In this document: positions 15,530 to 23,038 of the stretch, piece after piece
Position numbering within the stretch: the stretch's first letter is position 1
How the letters are laid out: every line of letters starts with the position of its first letter
Assembly (NCBI GenBank): GCA_044425575.1
Contig: JAWXVE010000021.1
Coordinates: 1 to 31,672, forward strand
Length of the DNA stretch: 31,672 nt
Direction of reading: 5' to 3'
Origin: JAWXVE01 sp044425575
GTDB lineage: Bacteria; Bacillota; Clostridia; Lachnospirales; Lachnospiraceae
The notes under the pieces: model-generated
The model's input: only the letters and a program-made list of their open reading frames with translations
Database searches by the model: none
What the model was told of the DNA's origin: nothing
Made by a program: the position numbers and the translations under genes

Positions 15530-16200
15530 TACTTTGCCTCCAAAGAATAACCTGAGTTGCGTGTAGCTTTAATCTGTATATTTGCTTCTAAAGTAGTTAA
15601 TTTCTTTCTCAAATAAGAAATATATACCCATACTACATTCATTTCTGCATCACTTTCGTATCCCCATATTTTATCCATAAATCGCTCAGTAGATATTAAA
15701 TTAGAAGGATTCATCATAAGTAGTTCCATCATCTGAAATTCCTTATTCGCAAGTCGAAAGGATGTAACATGGGACTTCAATTCAAAGGTCGCTCTGTTTA
15801 AAGTAAGGTTGCCAACGGCCAGAATAGAAGTGTTGGATTCTGTTGTTGTTCTAGTCATGGCACGTATTCTTGCTAATAATTCCTTTGTCTCAAATGGTTT
15901 TGTCAAATAATCATTGGCTCCAAGATCTAGCCCCAGCACTTTATCATCCACTTCCGTTTTAGCTGTCAGCATTAAAACTGGCACGGTATTCCCGTTTCCT
16001 CGTATAGTCTTTAGCACTGTAATTCCATCCATCTTGGGCATCATAATATCTAAAATAACTGCATCATAATTATCACATTCTAGATAATCTAATGCCTCCT
16101 GTCCATCGTAAACTGCCTCTACTGCATATTTATTGTGCTTCAATATTGCACATAAGGCACTAGATAATTCCACTTCATCTTCGCATAATAATAGTCTCAT
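15529..16200 (-). CDS. OmpR-family response regulator of the VTC/DUF4956 operon
   Basis: The 223-residue regulator has acidic pocket Glu7/Asp8, phospho-acceptor Asp51 in V-I-L-D-I-M-M-P, Thr79 and Lys101, and a C-terminal winged helix (about 125-222). It is the first gene of the five-gene operon and should control it, since a perfect direct repeat of the type bound by OmpR/PhoB proteins lies over the -35 region. It therefore probably activates itself. The winged helix lacks the typical R-T-V-D-V-H-I pattern and instead reads N-V-V-W-V-Y-I-S-Y-L-R-K-K-L, a variant known from CssR/CiaR-like regulators. Confidence 0.92.
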   Translation of the reverse strand: MRLLLCEDEVELSSALCAILKHNKYAVEAVYDGQEALDYLECDNYDAVILDIMMPKMDGITVLKTIRGNGNTVPVLMLTAKTEVDDKVLGLDLGANDYLTKPFETKELLARIRAMTRTTTESNTSILAVGNLTLNRATFELKSHVTSFRLANKEFQMMELLMMNPSNLISTERFMDKIWGYESDAEMNVVWVYISYLRKKLTTLEANIQIKATRNSGYSLEAK

Positions 16201-16254
16201 GATTCAAACTCCCTCACATCCATTTTATGGCCTACTACCAGTTAGGATATGGCT

Positions 16255-16289
16255 ATCTTACAACACCTAGTTTAAATGTAGTTTAAATT
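16255..16289 (-). promoter_or_regulatory. Direct-repeat operator and -10 box of the two-component operon
   Basis: TAGTTTAAAT occurs twice in tandem (16268-16277 and 16279-16288) with an 11-bp period, the classical geometry for an OmpR/PhoB dimer. On the minus strand TAAGAT (16255-16260) makes a -10 box, and the repeat covers where the -35 should be, which is poor (AACTAC). This is the layout of an activator-dependent promoter. Confidence 0.65.
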
Positions 16290-16346
16290 TGCTCCTGCAT
16301 TTATAGTAAAAGTATGAAAACAAACTTACTACTTATATAACTAGAT

Positions 16347-16382
16347 AAAAAGAAGGTATACACTTCTGTCTGTGCATACCTT
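16347..16382 (-). terminator. Intrinsic terminator of the trp operon
   Basis: AAGGTATACAC (16353-16363) pairs with GTGCATACCTT (16372-16382) with one mismatch and an 8-base loop. On the minus strand it is followed by C then five T. It stands 20 bases after the trpA stop. Confidence 0.85.
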
Positions 16383-16401
16383 ACCATTCTAACATTCTAT
16401 T

Positions 16402-17175
16402 CTAAGATTCCATTCTAATTGCATCTTTCATAATATCCACATACTCTTTAATATAAGGTACACAATCCATTCCATATTGTTGGCACATTTTAACAATAGC
16501 AGATCCTACAATAACTCCATCTGCATATTGAGCCATTTCCTTAGCTTGCTCTGGCGTTGAAATTCCAAATCCGACGGCACATGGTGTACTTGTATTCCTA
16601 CGAATTGTCTCAATCATATTAGAGATTCCGCTTGAAAAACCACTTCTTGCACCAGTTACACCAAGAGAAGAAACACAATAGACAAATCCAGTGGCTTCTT
16701 CTGCAATCATCGCAATTCTTTCGTAAGAATTAGGTGCGATTAATGAAATAAAGTCAATTTCATATTGCTTACAAATATTAGAAAATTCTGTTTTTTCCTC
16801 AAAAGGTACATCCGGCAATATAATTCCACTAATACCCGCCTCCTTGGCACGTTTTACAAAACGTTCAATGCCGTAAGAAAACAAGACATTCGCATAAGTC
16901 ATAAAAACAAGGGGGATAGAAACTGACACGTCTGTCAACATATCGAAAATAGAATCCGTTGTCACACCTGTTAATAAGGCTCGTTCATTGGCCGACTGAA
17001 TCACAATACCTTCTGCTGTTGGATCAGAAAAAGGAATTCCCAACTCAATTATATCCGCCCCTGCTTCTTCCATGGCATAGATTAAGTCTTTGGTAATTGC
17101 TAAACAGGGATCTCCGCAAGTAATAAATGGAATAAATGCTTTCCCCTGTTGAAATGCTTGTGTAATCCTACTCAT
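16402..17175 (-). CDS. trpA: Tryptophan synthase alpha subunit
   Basis: The 257-residue TIM barrel cleaves indole-glycerol phosphate and hands indole to the beta subunit. The core motif I-E-L-G-I-P-F-S-D-P-T-A-E-G contains catalytic Glu44 (Glu49 of E. coli), but the residue matching E. coli Asp60 is Glu55 and the following Pro is Ile. The phosphate-binding G-V-G-F-G-I-S and G-S-A-I loops are present. The start at 17175 is chosen because it gives the normal family length and couples with the trpB stop (8-base overlap); longer starts only add non-homologous residues. It is the last gene of the operon. Confidence 0.96.
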   Translation of the reverse strand: MSRITQAFQQGKAFIPFITCGDPCLAITKDLIYAMEEAGADIIELGIPFSDPTAEGIVIQSANERALLTGVTTDSIFDMLTDVSVSIPLVFMTYANVLFSYGIERFVKRAKEAGISGIILPDVPFEEKTEFSNICKQYEIDFISLIAPNSYERIAMIAEEATGFVYCVSSLGVTGARSGFSSGISNMIETIRRNTSTPCAVGFGISTPEQAKEMAQYADGVIVGSAIVKMCQQYGMDCVPYIKEYVDIMKDAIRMES

Positions 17176-18355
17176 GAATATTCTTCTCCCCTCTGTATCT
17201 TGCAATAGCTGCGCAATCTTTATCTCCACGTCCTGATAAGTTAATAACCATAATAGAATCACGGTCCATTGTGCCTGCAATCTTTCTGGCGTGTGCTACT
17301 GCATGTGCTGATTCAATAGCGGGAATAATCCCCTCCATTCTAGAGAGATATTCAAATGCTTCTACTGCTTCTTCATCAGTAACACTTACATATTCCCCAC
17401 GTTTACAATCATGTAAATAGGCATGTTCCGGTCCAATTCCTGGATAATCAAGGCCTGCTGAAATAGAGTATACCGGCGCAATTTGGCCATATTCATCTTG
17501 ACAAAAGTAAGACTTCATTCCATGAAAGATTCCCAGGCTTCCTGTGGCTATAGTAGCAGCCGTTTCTTCTGTATGAACTCCCCGTCCTGCTGCCTCACAA
17601 CCAATTAAACGAACGCCTTCATCCTCAATAAAATGATAAAAGGCTCCAATGGCATTTGATCCTCCGCCTACACATGCTAAGACAGCATCTGGCAACCTTC
17701 CTTCTAATTCTAGAATCTGCTCCTTAATTTCCTTTGAAATCACTGCTTGAAAATCACGAACCATTTCTGGAAAAGGATGTGGTCCCATAACAGAGCCTAA
17801 TACATAATGAGTGTCGTCCATTCGTTTGGTCCATTCTCTCATGGTTTCTGATACGGCATCTTTTAAAGTTGCCGTTCCTGAAGTAACAGGATGTACTTTT
17901 GCTCCCAACAAACGCATACGATATACATTTAAGGATTGGCGCACTGTGTCTTCTTCCCCCATAAAGATTTCACATTCCATATCCATTAAGGCTGCTGCTG
18001 TAGCAGTGGCTACGCCATGTTGTCCAGCACCTGTTTCTGCAATCACACGTGTTTTTCCCATTTTCTTGGCTAATAGAACTTGACCTAATACATTATTAAT
18101 CTTATGGGCACCTGTATGATTTAAATCTTCTCTTTTTAGATAAATCTTCGCTCCCCCTAAATCTTCACTCATGCGCTTTGCATAATACAGCCTAGACGGG
18201 CGATTGGCATATTCACACAATAACGTATGTAACTCCTGTTGAAACGCTTCGTCTTGTTTATACTTTTCATAGACTTCTTCTAATTCTAGAACAGTATTCA
18301 TTAATGTTTCTGGAATGTACTGCCCACCGTGTACTCCATATCTACCTTTACTCAT
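17168..18355 (-). CDS. trpB: Tryptophan synthase beta subunit
   Basis: This 395-residue PLP enzyme condenses indole with serine to make tryptophan. Lys85 in H-T-G-A-H-K-I-N-N forms the Schiff base. The E-T-G-A-G-Q-H-G-V-A segment holds the catalytic Glu, and V-G-G-G-S-N-A-I-G is the phosphate loop. The C-terminus L-S-G-R-G-D-K-D is typical of the TrpB1 (classical, TrpA-partnered) form. It overlaps trpF by eight bases upstream and trpA by eight downstream, so the three are translationally coupled. Confidence 0.97.
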   Translation of the reverse strand: MSKGRYGVHGGQYIPETLMNTVLELEEVYEKYKQDEAFQQELHTLLCEYANRPSRLYYAKRMSEDLGGAKIYLKREDLNHTGAHKINNVLGQVLLAKKMGKTRVIAETGAGQHGVATATAAALMDMECEIFMGEEDTVRQSLNVYRMRLLGAKVHPVTSGTATLKDAVSETMREWTKRMDDTHYVLGSVMGPHPFPEMVRDFQAVISKEIKEQILELEGRLPDAVLACVGGGSNAIGAFYHFIEDEGVRLIGCEAAGRGVHTEETAATIATGSLGIFHGMKSYFCQDEYGQIAPVYSISAGLDYPGIGPEHAYLHDCKRGEYVSVTDEEAVEAFEYLSRMEGIIPAIESAHAVAHARKIAGTMDRDSIMVINLSGRGDKDCAAIARYRGEKNIHE

Positions 18356-18962
18356 GTAGTCCTCTCACTTTCTCTACAAACTTTCTCATCTTCCAGACGT
18401 CTTTTACCCCTTTGGTCTCCACGCCACCTGATACATCTACCCCATAAGGTGCAAATGGAATGACTTGTGATACATTGTCTGGTGTAAGCCCCCCAGCTAT
18501 AAAATAAGGTTTCCTACACGCATCAACTTGGTGCAATATATTCCAGTCAAAACACATTCCACTACCTCCTGATCCATTGTCTAAGAGTAAATAATCCACT
18601 TGTGAATGGTTCCATTTTATAACATCTTCTATACTAATTACGGAAACAGCCTTAATTAGTTCTACATTGGGAAGTGCCTGTCGTATGCTCATTATTACAT
18701 CTTCTGTCTCATTTCCATGCAATTGTATTACATCAATGATTCCCTCATCTACCAGTTGAATCATTTCTAGTACATTGTGATTCACAAATACGCCTACCGC
18801 TTTGCAATTCGTATTGAGATGGGCTTTTAGCACTCTTGCTTCTTCTATGGTGACTTGTCGCTTACTCTTTGCAAAAACAAATCCAATATAAGAAAGTGCT
18901 AGTTCATTGGCAACCGCAATCTCTTCTGCTCTCTTTAATCCGCATATTTTAATCTTCGTCAT
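18348..18962 (-). CDS. trpF: Phosphoribosylanthranilate isomerase
   Basis: The 204-residue TIM barrel isomerises phosphoribosylanthranilate to the carboxyphenylamino-deoxyribulose phosphate. The N-terminal K-I-C-G-L carries the catalytic Cys7. The C-terminal F-I-A-G-G-L-T-P-D-N and G-V-D-V-S-G-G-V-E segments hold the catalytic Asp and the phosphate-binding glycines. Length is normal for a free-standing TrpF. It lies 12 bases after trpC and overlaps trpB. Confidence 0.96.
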   Translation of the reverse strand: MTKIKICGLKRAEEIAVANELALSYIGFVFAKSKRQVTIEEARVLKAHLNTNCKAVGVFVNHNVLEMIQLVDEGIIDVIQLHGNETEDVIMSIRQALPNVELIKAVSVISIEDVIKWNHSQVDYLLLDNGSGGSGMCFDWNILHQVDACRKPYFIAGGLTPDNVSQVIPFAPYGVDVSGGVETKGVKDVWKMRKFVEKVRGLHE

Positions 18963-18974
18963 AAGGATTCTCTC

Positions 18975-19802
18975 TTAACCTAACCCTTTCAATTCCTCGA
19001 GTACTGCTCTTTTATTAGGAGAGCGCATTAAGGTTTCTCCAATTAGAACACCATCCACATGGTGTTCTTCTAACATTGCCACATCTGCCCTTGTACGAAT
19101 ACCACTTTCCGATAGAAATAAAATATCTCGCCCTACTTGTTCACGAAGGTGAATACTCGTGTTAAGATCTAACTCAAAGGTCTTAAGGTTACGGTTGTTC
19201 ACTCCAATAATTCTAGCACCGCAACGGACTGCACTCGCTACTTCTTCTTCATCATGAGCTTCAAAAATGGTAGACATGCCTAGTTCGTCAGCAATTTTAG
19301 CAAATCGTATCATTTCTTCTTCGCTTAAAATCGCACAGATTAATAAGATTGCACTTGCTCCTAATACTTTCGCTTCATAAATCATATATTCATCAACAAA
19401 AAAATCTTTTCGTAAGATTGGAATGGTCACTTCCTTAGCTATTTCTGCTAAATATACATTCTCACCCATAAAATACGTGGGCTCTGTCAAGCAAGAAATG
19501 GCACTAGCCCCTGCTTGCTCATATTCTTTTGCAATGGTTTTATAGGGAAAGTCAGGTGCAATCAACCCTTTGGAAGGAGATGCCTTCTTAATCTCGCAAA
19601 TAAAAGACATTCCATCTTGTTTCAATGCTTCTTCTAGTGGAAATGTTCCTACTAGAAGACTCATTGCTTGTTCTTGTATCAGAGCAAGTGGTACTAATTC
19701 TTTCTTCTTAGCAATACGCTCTCGCACACATTCTGCAATTTCTTCCAGAATATTACGACTTTCATCTACTAATTCCCCATTTTCATTGACCATTTCTTTC
19801 AC
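18975..19802 (-). CDS. trpC: Indole-3-glycerol phosphate synthase
   Basis: The 275-residue enzyme closes the indole ring. Motifs are C-E-I-K-K-A-S-P-S-K-G (catalytic Glu and Lys), L-R-K-D-F-F-V-D (Lys), G-V-N-N-R-N-L and S-E-S-G-I. The start is GTG at 19802, overlapping the trpD stop as GTGA, with a GGGAG site seven bases before it. The first 16 or so residues (K-E-M-V-N-E-N-G-E-L-V-D-E-S) precede the usual N-terminus at N-I-L-E-E-I, so this protein has a short acidic extension, or translation begins at the ATG nine bases later. Confidence 0.96.
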   Translation of the reverse strand: MKEMVNENGELVDESRNILEEIAECVRERIAKKKELVPLALIQEQAMSLLVGTFPLEEALKQDGMSFICEIKKASPSKGLIAPDFPYKTIAKEYEQAGASAISCLTEPTYFMGENVYLAEIAKEVTIPILRKDFFVDEYMIYEAKVLGASAILLICAILSEEEMIRFAKIADELGMSTIFEAHDEEEVASAVRCGARIIGVNNRNLKTFELDLNTSIHLREQVGRDILFLSESGIRTRADVAMLEEHHVDGVLIGETLMRSPNKRAVLEELKGLG

Positions 19803-20818
19803 GATTCTTCTCCCTTATGCGAACTAGCTATAAATTGTTGTAATTGATTAAGTGCCTTCCCACTATCAATTAATTCTTCCGCTAATCGAACTCCCTGTTC
19901 TAAGGTATCTGCCTTACCTGCTATATATAATCCTGCACCAGCATTTAAACATACTGCGTGGCGTTTACTATCCTTGACTCCTTGTAAAATATCCATGGTA
20001 ATCTTGGCATTTTCCTCTGGAGTACCGCCTTCTAACTGTGATTTGTCACACATAGCATATCCAAAATCTTCAGGAGAAATTTCATAATGTTTCATGGTAT
20101 CATGAGTGATTTCACACACTGTTGTCTTGGCACTCATGGAGATTTCATCTAATGTATCTTGGCCATATACTACCATGGCACGTTCGACTCCTAGATTCTG
20201 AAGGACCTTAGCAAGCGGTTCAATTAACTTATCATCATAGACCCCCATTACTTGCATAGTAGCACCTGCCGGATTAGACAATGGTCCTAATATATTGAAT
20301 ATGGTTCGTATTTGCAATTCTTTCCTTACACCTGCCACATACTTCATAGCAAGATGATATTTCTGCGCAAATAGAAAACAGATGCCGATATCTTCTAGAA
20401 TCTCCTTACTACGCTCTGGAGAAGTCATAATATTTACTCCTAGTGCTTCTAATACATCAGCAGATCCTGACTTACTAGAGGCTGCCCGATTTCCATGCTT
20501 TGCAACGTGTACTCCTCCTGCTGCAATGACAAGAGACGATGTAGTTGAAATATTAAATGAATTGGAACTATCGCCTCCAGTACCTACTATTTCTAATACT
20601 GGCATATCATGTAATAATCGAATACAGTGTGCTCGCATAGAAGCAGCAGATGCCGTAATCTCTTCAATGGTTTCTCCCTTCACTGCAAGTGCTGTTAAAT
20701 ATGCACTCATCTGAATATCACTAGCATTCCCTTCCATCATCTCATCCATAACTGCTTGTGCCACATCATAGGTAAGCGATTCCCCCTTACACACCATTTG
20801 TATTGCTTCCTTAATCAT
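19799..20818 (-). CDS. trpD: Anthranilate phosphoribosyltransferase
   Basis: The 339-residue enzyme joins anthranilate to PRPP. The PRPP-binding glycine motif G-T-G-G-D-S-S-N-S-F-N-I-S-T is present, with K-H-G-N-R-A-A-S-S-K-S-G-S-A-D. R-T-I-F-N-I-L-G-P-L-S-N-P is the second signature, and D-E-I-S gives acidic metal ligands. It is not fused to trpG, unlike in some enterobacteria. The ATG at 20818 is chosen because GGGAG lies about ten bases upstream; a GTG nine bases earlier almost touches that site. A 50-base gap separates it from trpG. Confidence 0.96.
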   Translation of the reverse strand: MIKEAIQMVCKGESLTYDVAQAVMDEMMEGNASDIQMSAYLTALAVKGETIEEITASAASMRAHCIRLLHDMPVLEIVGTGGDSSNSFNISTTSSLVIAAGGVHVAKHGNRAASSKSGSADVLEALGVNIMTSPERSKEILEDIGICFLFAQKYHLAMKYVAGVRKELQIRTIFNILGPLSNPAGATMQVMGVYDDKLIEPLAKVLQNLGVERAMVVYGQDTLDEISMSAKTTVCEITHDTMKHYEISPEDFGYAMCDKSQLEGGTPEENAKITMDILQGVKDSKRHAVCLNAGAGLYIAGKADTLEQGVRLAEELIDSGKALNQLQQFIASSHKGEES

Positions 20819-20868
20819 ACGAGTCACTCTCCCTTTCTCAACTTAATACTAATGACCTACTTAAAGTC

Positions 20869-21441
20869 TTATGAAATTCCACCAAGGAAGTTCTCAACTA
20901 TCTGAAGTCCCGTTGGCGTTAATACTGATTCTGGATGAAATTGCACTCCATAAACGGGATATTCCTTATGGGCAACTGCCATGATATCTCCTTCTTTGGT
21001 CTGTGCAGTAATGCTTAGACAATCTGGCATAGTATCTGCCATAGCCGCCAAGGAGTGATAGCGTGCCACTTGAATCTCCTCTTTCATTCCTTGAAAGATA
21101 AGATTATTTCTATCTAACTGTGCCATAGAAGTCTTACCATGCATTAACTTACTAGCATAAGACACGGTTGCACCATATGCTTCACAAATAGCTTGATGAC
21201 CAAGACACACTCCAAAAATAGGTAGTTCTTTCCCGAGTTCGCGTACTACTTGAATACAAACTCCTGCTTTACTTGGGTGTCCAGGACCTGGTGAAAGGAA
21301 GATTGCTTTTGGTGATAATTGTCTAATCTCTTCCACCGTAATCTTATCATTTCTTACCACCATAATATCTGAATCTATAGTACCAATTAATTGGTATAGA
21401 TTATAAGAGAAACTATCGTAATTATCAATTAATAGAATCAT
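20869..21441 (-). CDS. trpG: Anthranilate synthase, glutamine amidotransferase subunit
   Basis: The 190-residue class I amidotransferase supplies ammonia to TrpE. The triad is Cys79 in G-V-C-L-G-H-Q, His169 and Glu171 in Q-F-H-P-E-S. The oxyanion segment P-G-P-G-H-P is at 51-56. Its ATG overlaps the trpE stop (ATGA). It may also serve folate synthesis if no separate pabA exists; that cannot be judged here. Confidence 0.96.
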   Translation of the reverse strand: MILLIDNYDSFSYNLYQLIGTIDSDIMVVRNDKITVEEIRQLSPKAIFLSPGPGHPSKAGVCIQVVRELGKELPIFGVCLGHQAICEAYGATVSYASKLMHGKTSMAQLDRNNLIFQGMKEEIQVARYHSLAAMADTMPDCLSITAQTKEGDIMAVAHKEYPVYGVQFHPESVLTPTGLQIVENFLGGIS

Positions 21442-22913
21442 ACGTCAATCCCTCCCTCTGACAGCTTTAAGGCTTCCATAACTGCCTTTGCTTTATTGAT
21501 ACACTCTTGATATTCACTTGAGGGTACACTATCTGCCACAATACCTGCACCAGAACGAACAAATACTTTTCCATTCTTAGCAAATGCTAAACGAATAGCA
21601 ATACAAGTATCTAAATTGCCACCAAAATCAATATATCCTATGGCACCTCCATAAATGCCTCTTTTATTATTTTCTAATTCATTAATAATCTCACAAGCAC
21701 GTATCTTAGGTGCTCCAGAAAGAGTTCCCGCTGGCAAAATAGAGTCCACTGCACTAAGAGCATCTTTCTCCTCTGCTAAAGTTCCTCGCACGGTAGAGCC
21801 AATATGCATTACATGAGAGAACCGCTCAATGGACATATACTTTTCCACTTGAACACTTCCAATCTTACTAATACGGCCAATGTCATTGCGCCCAAGATCT
21901 ACTAACATATTATGCTCTGCCACTTCCTTCTCATCGGCTAGTAACATACGTGCAAGTTCTTCATCCTCTTGCAAAGTGGCCCCGCGTGGTTTGGTTCCCG
22001 CCAAAGGAAAAGTATACAAAGTATCATCTCGTAAGCTTACTAAGGTTTCAGGCGATGCTCCTGCAATTTCCACATCATCACTTGTAAAATAAAACATATA
22101 AGGGGAAGGGTTCGTTGTTCTAAGAATACGATACGTATCTAACAAACTACCTTCCATATCTGCCTCAAAACGATTGGACAAAACTACTTGAAAAATATCT
22201 CCTTCGTATATGTAAGATTTGGCTTTCTCTACCATATTACAATAAGCCTCTTCCTCAAATAGTGGGCGGAATTCACTTTTAATCTGTAACTTTTGTTCTA
22301 TTACTTGGTCACCTTTCCCAATAATATCTGCCATCTCTTGTAAGGTACGTTCTCCCTTACTATAATTGCGCTCTAGGTCATCTGTCTTAATATTTACAAT
22401 TAATATAATCTTCTGCTTGTAATTATCAAATACTACAATCTTATCAAATAACATTAAATCCACATCTTGAAAACCTTCTTCATCTAATGCATCTAATCGA
22501 AGACTCGGTTCTGTATACTTAATATAATCATATGAAAAATAGCCCACAAGTCCACCTGTAAATGGTGGGAATTCTGGGAGACCAATGGAACGATTTTCAT
22601 GAATAATCTGTCGTATGACTGTGGCTGGGTTCTGGGTGATTTTCTGTGTGGTAGTTTCTGTTTTCACGCGTACCACGCCATTTTGTGCTGTTATTTCAAG
22701 AGTCGGTTCAAACCCTATAAAGGTATATCTCCCCCATTGCTTCTCTCGTTCTACACTTTCGAACAAAAAGCACTGCTTACTACAATTCTTTAGTTTCTTT
22801 AAAATTGTAATAGGCGTTGCTTGATCTGCATATAGTTCTCGCTTAATGGGAATACGCCTTGCCTGACTACTATGTATAATGGATGTTAGCTCTTCCCTAG
22901 TTGGTGTAATCAT
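21438..22913 (-). CDS. trpE: Anthranilate synthase component I
   Basis: The 491-residue chorismate-utilising enzyme makes anthranilate. The N-terminal feedback site has F-E-S-V-E with Ser53, and N-P-S-P-Y-M-F-Y-F is the second element of the tryptophan pocket, so feedback inhibition is expected. The catalytic C-terminal half has F-P-L-A-G-T-K-P-R-G, A-E-H-N-M-L-V-D-L-G-R-N-D-I-G and G-T-L-S-G-A-P-K-I-R-A. It is the first gene of the operon, with GGAGG before the ATG and a clear promoter about 90 bases upstream. Confidence 0.97.
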   Translation of the reverse strand: MITPTREELTSIIHSSQARRIPIKRELYADQATPITILKKLKNCSKQCFLFESVEREKQWGRYTFIGFEPTLEITAQNGVVRVKTETTTQKITQNPATVIRQIIHENRSIGLPEFPPFTGGLVGYFSYDYIKYTEPSLRLDALDEEGFQDVDLMLFDKIVVFDNYKQKIILIVNIKTDDLERNYSKGERTLQEMADIIGKGDQVIEQKLQIKSEFRPLFEEEAYCNMVEKAKSYIYEGDIFQVVLSNRFEADMEGSLLDTYRILRTTNPSPYMFYFTSDDVEIAGASPETLVSLRDDTLYTFPLAGTKPRGATLQEDEELARMLLADEKEVAEHNMLVDLGRNDIGRISKIGSVQVEKYMSIERFSHVMHIGSTVRGTLAEEKDALSAVDSILPAGTLSGAPKIRACEIINELENNKRGIYGGAIGYIDFGGNLDTCIAIRLAFAKNGKVFVRSGAGIVADSVPSSEYQECINKAKAVMEALKLSEGGIDV

Positions 22914-22928
22914 ATCTCCTCCATTCTA

Positions 22929-22968
22929 AGCGATTCTCGTATTGTTGTGTCCCATACGTTTCTTCGCT
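22929..22968 (-). promoter_or_regulatory. Short structured trp leader
   Basis: The roughly 85-base leader can fold AGCGA with TCGCT and, inside that, CGTAT with ATACG around an 11-base loop. There is no T-box, no Trp-codon leader peptide, no clear run of (G/U)AG repeats for TRAP, and no terminator-like T-tract, so the control mechanism is not visible. Confidence 0.35.
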
Positions 22969-23001
22969 CACTTCAACAATTTAATGTGCTGAATTAGATA
23001 T

Positions 23002-23030
23002 ATGATACGCTTTTTTTCATGATTTTTCAA
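23002..23030 (-). promoter_or_regulatory. Sigma-A promoter of the trp operon
   Basis: On the minus strand TTGAAA (23025-23030) and TATCAT (23002-23007) are separated by 17 bases. It begins nine bases past the stop of the upstream exporter gene. No terminator is visible between them, so exporter transcripts may run on into trp. Confidence 0.8.
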
Positions 23031-23038
23031 GTATATCT

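Noticed and set aside
18003..18083. Plus-strand frames inside trpB and other trp genes
   Set aside because: They lie antisense to well-conserved genes, lack ribosome sites and show no family features.
22914..23030. T-box or TRAP element before trpE
   Set aside because: No conserved T-box sequence, no GGTGG-type antiterminator bulge and too few spaced (G/U)AG triplets.
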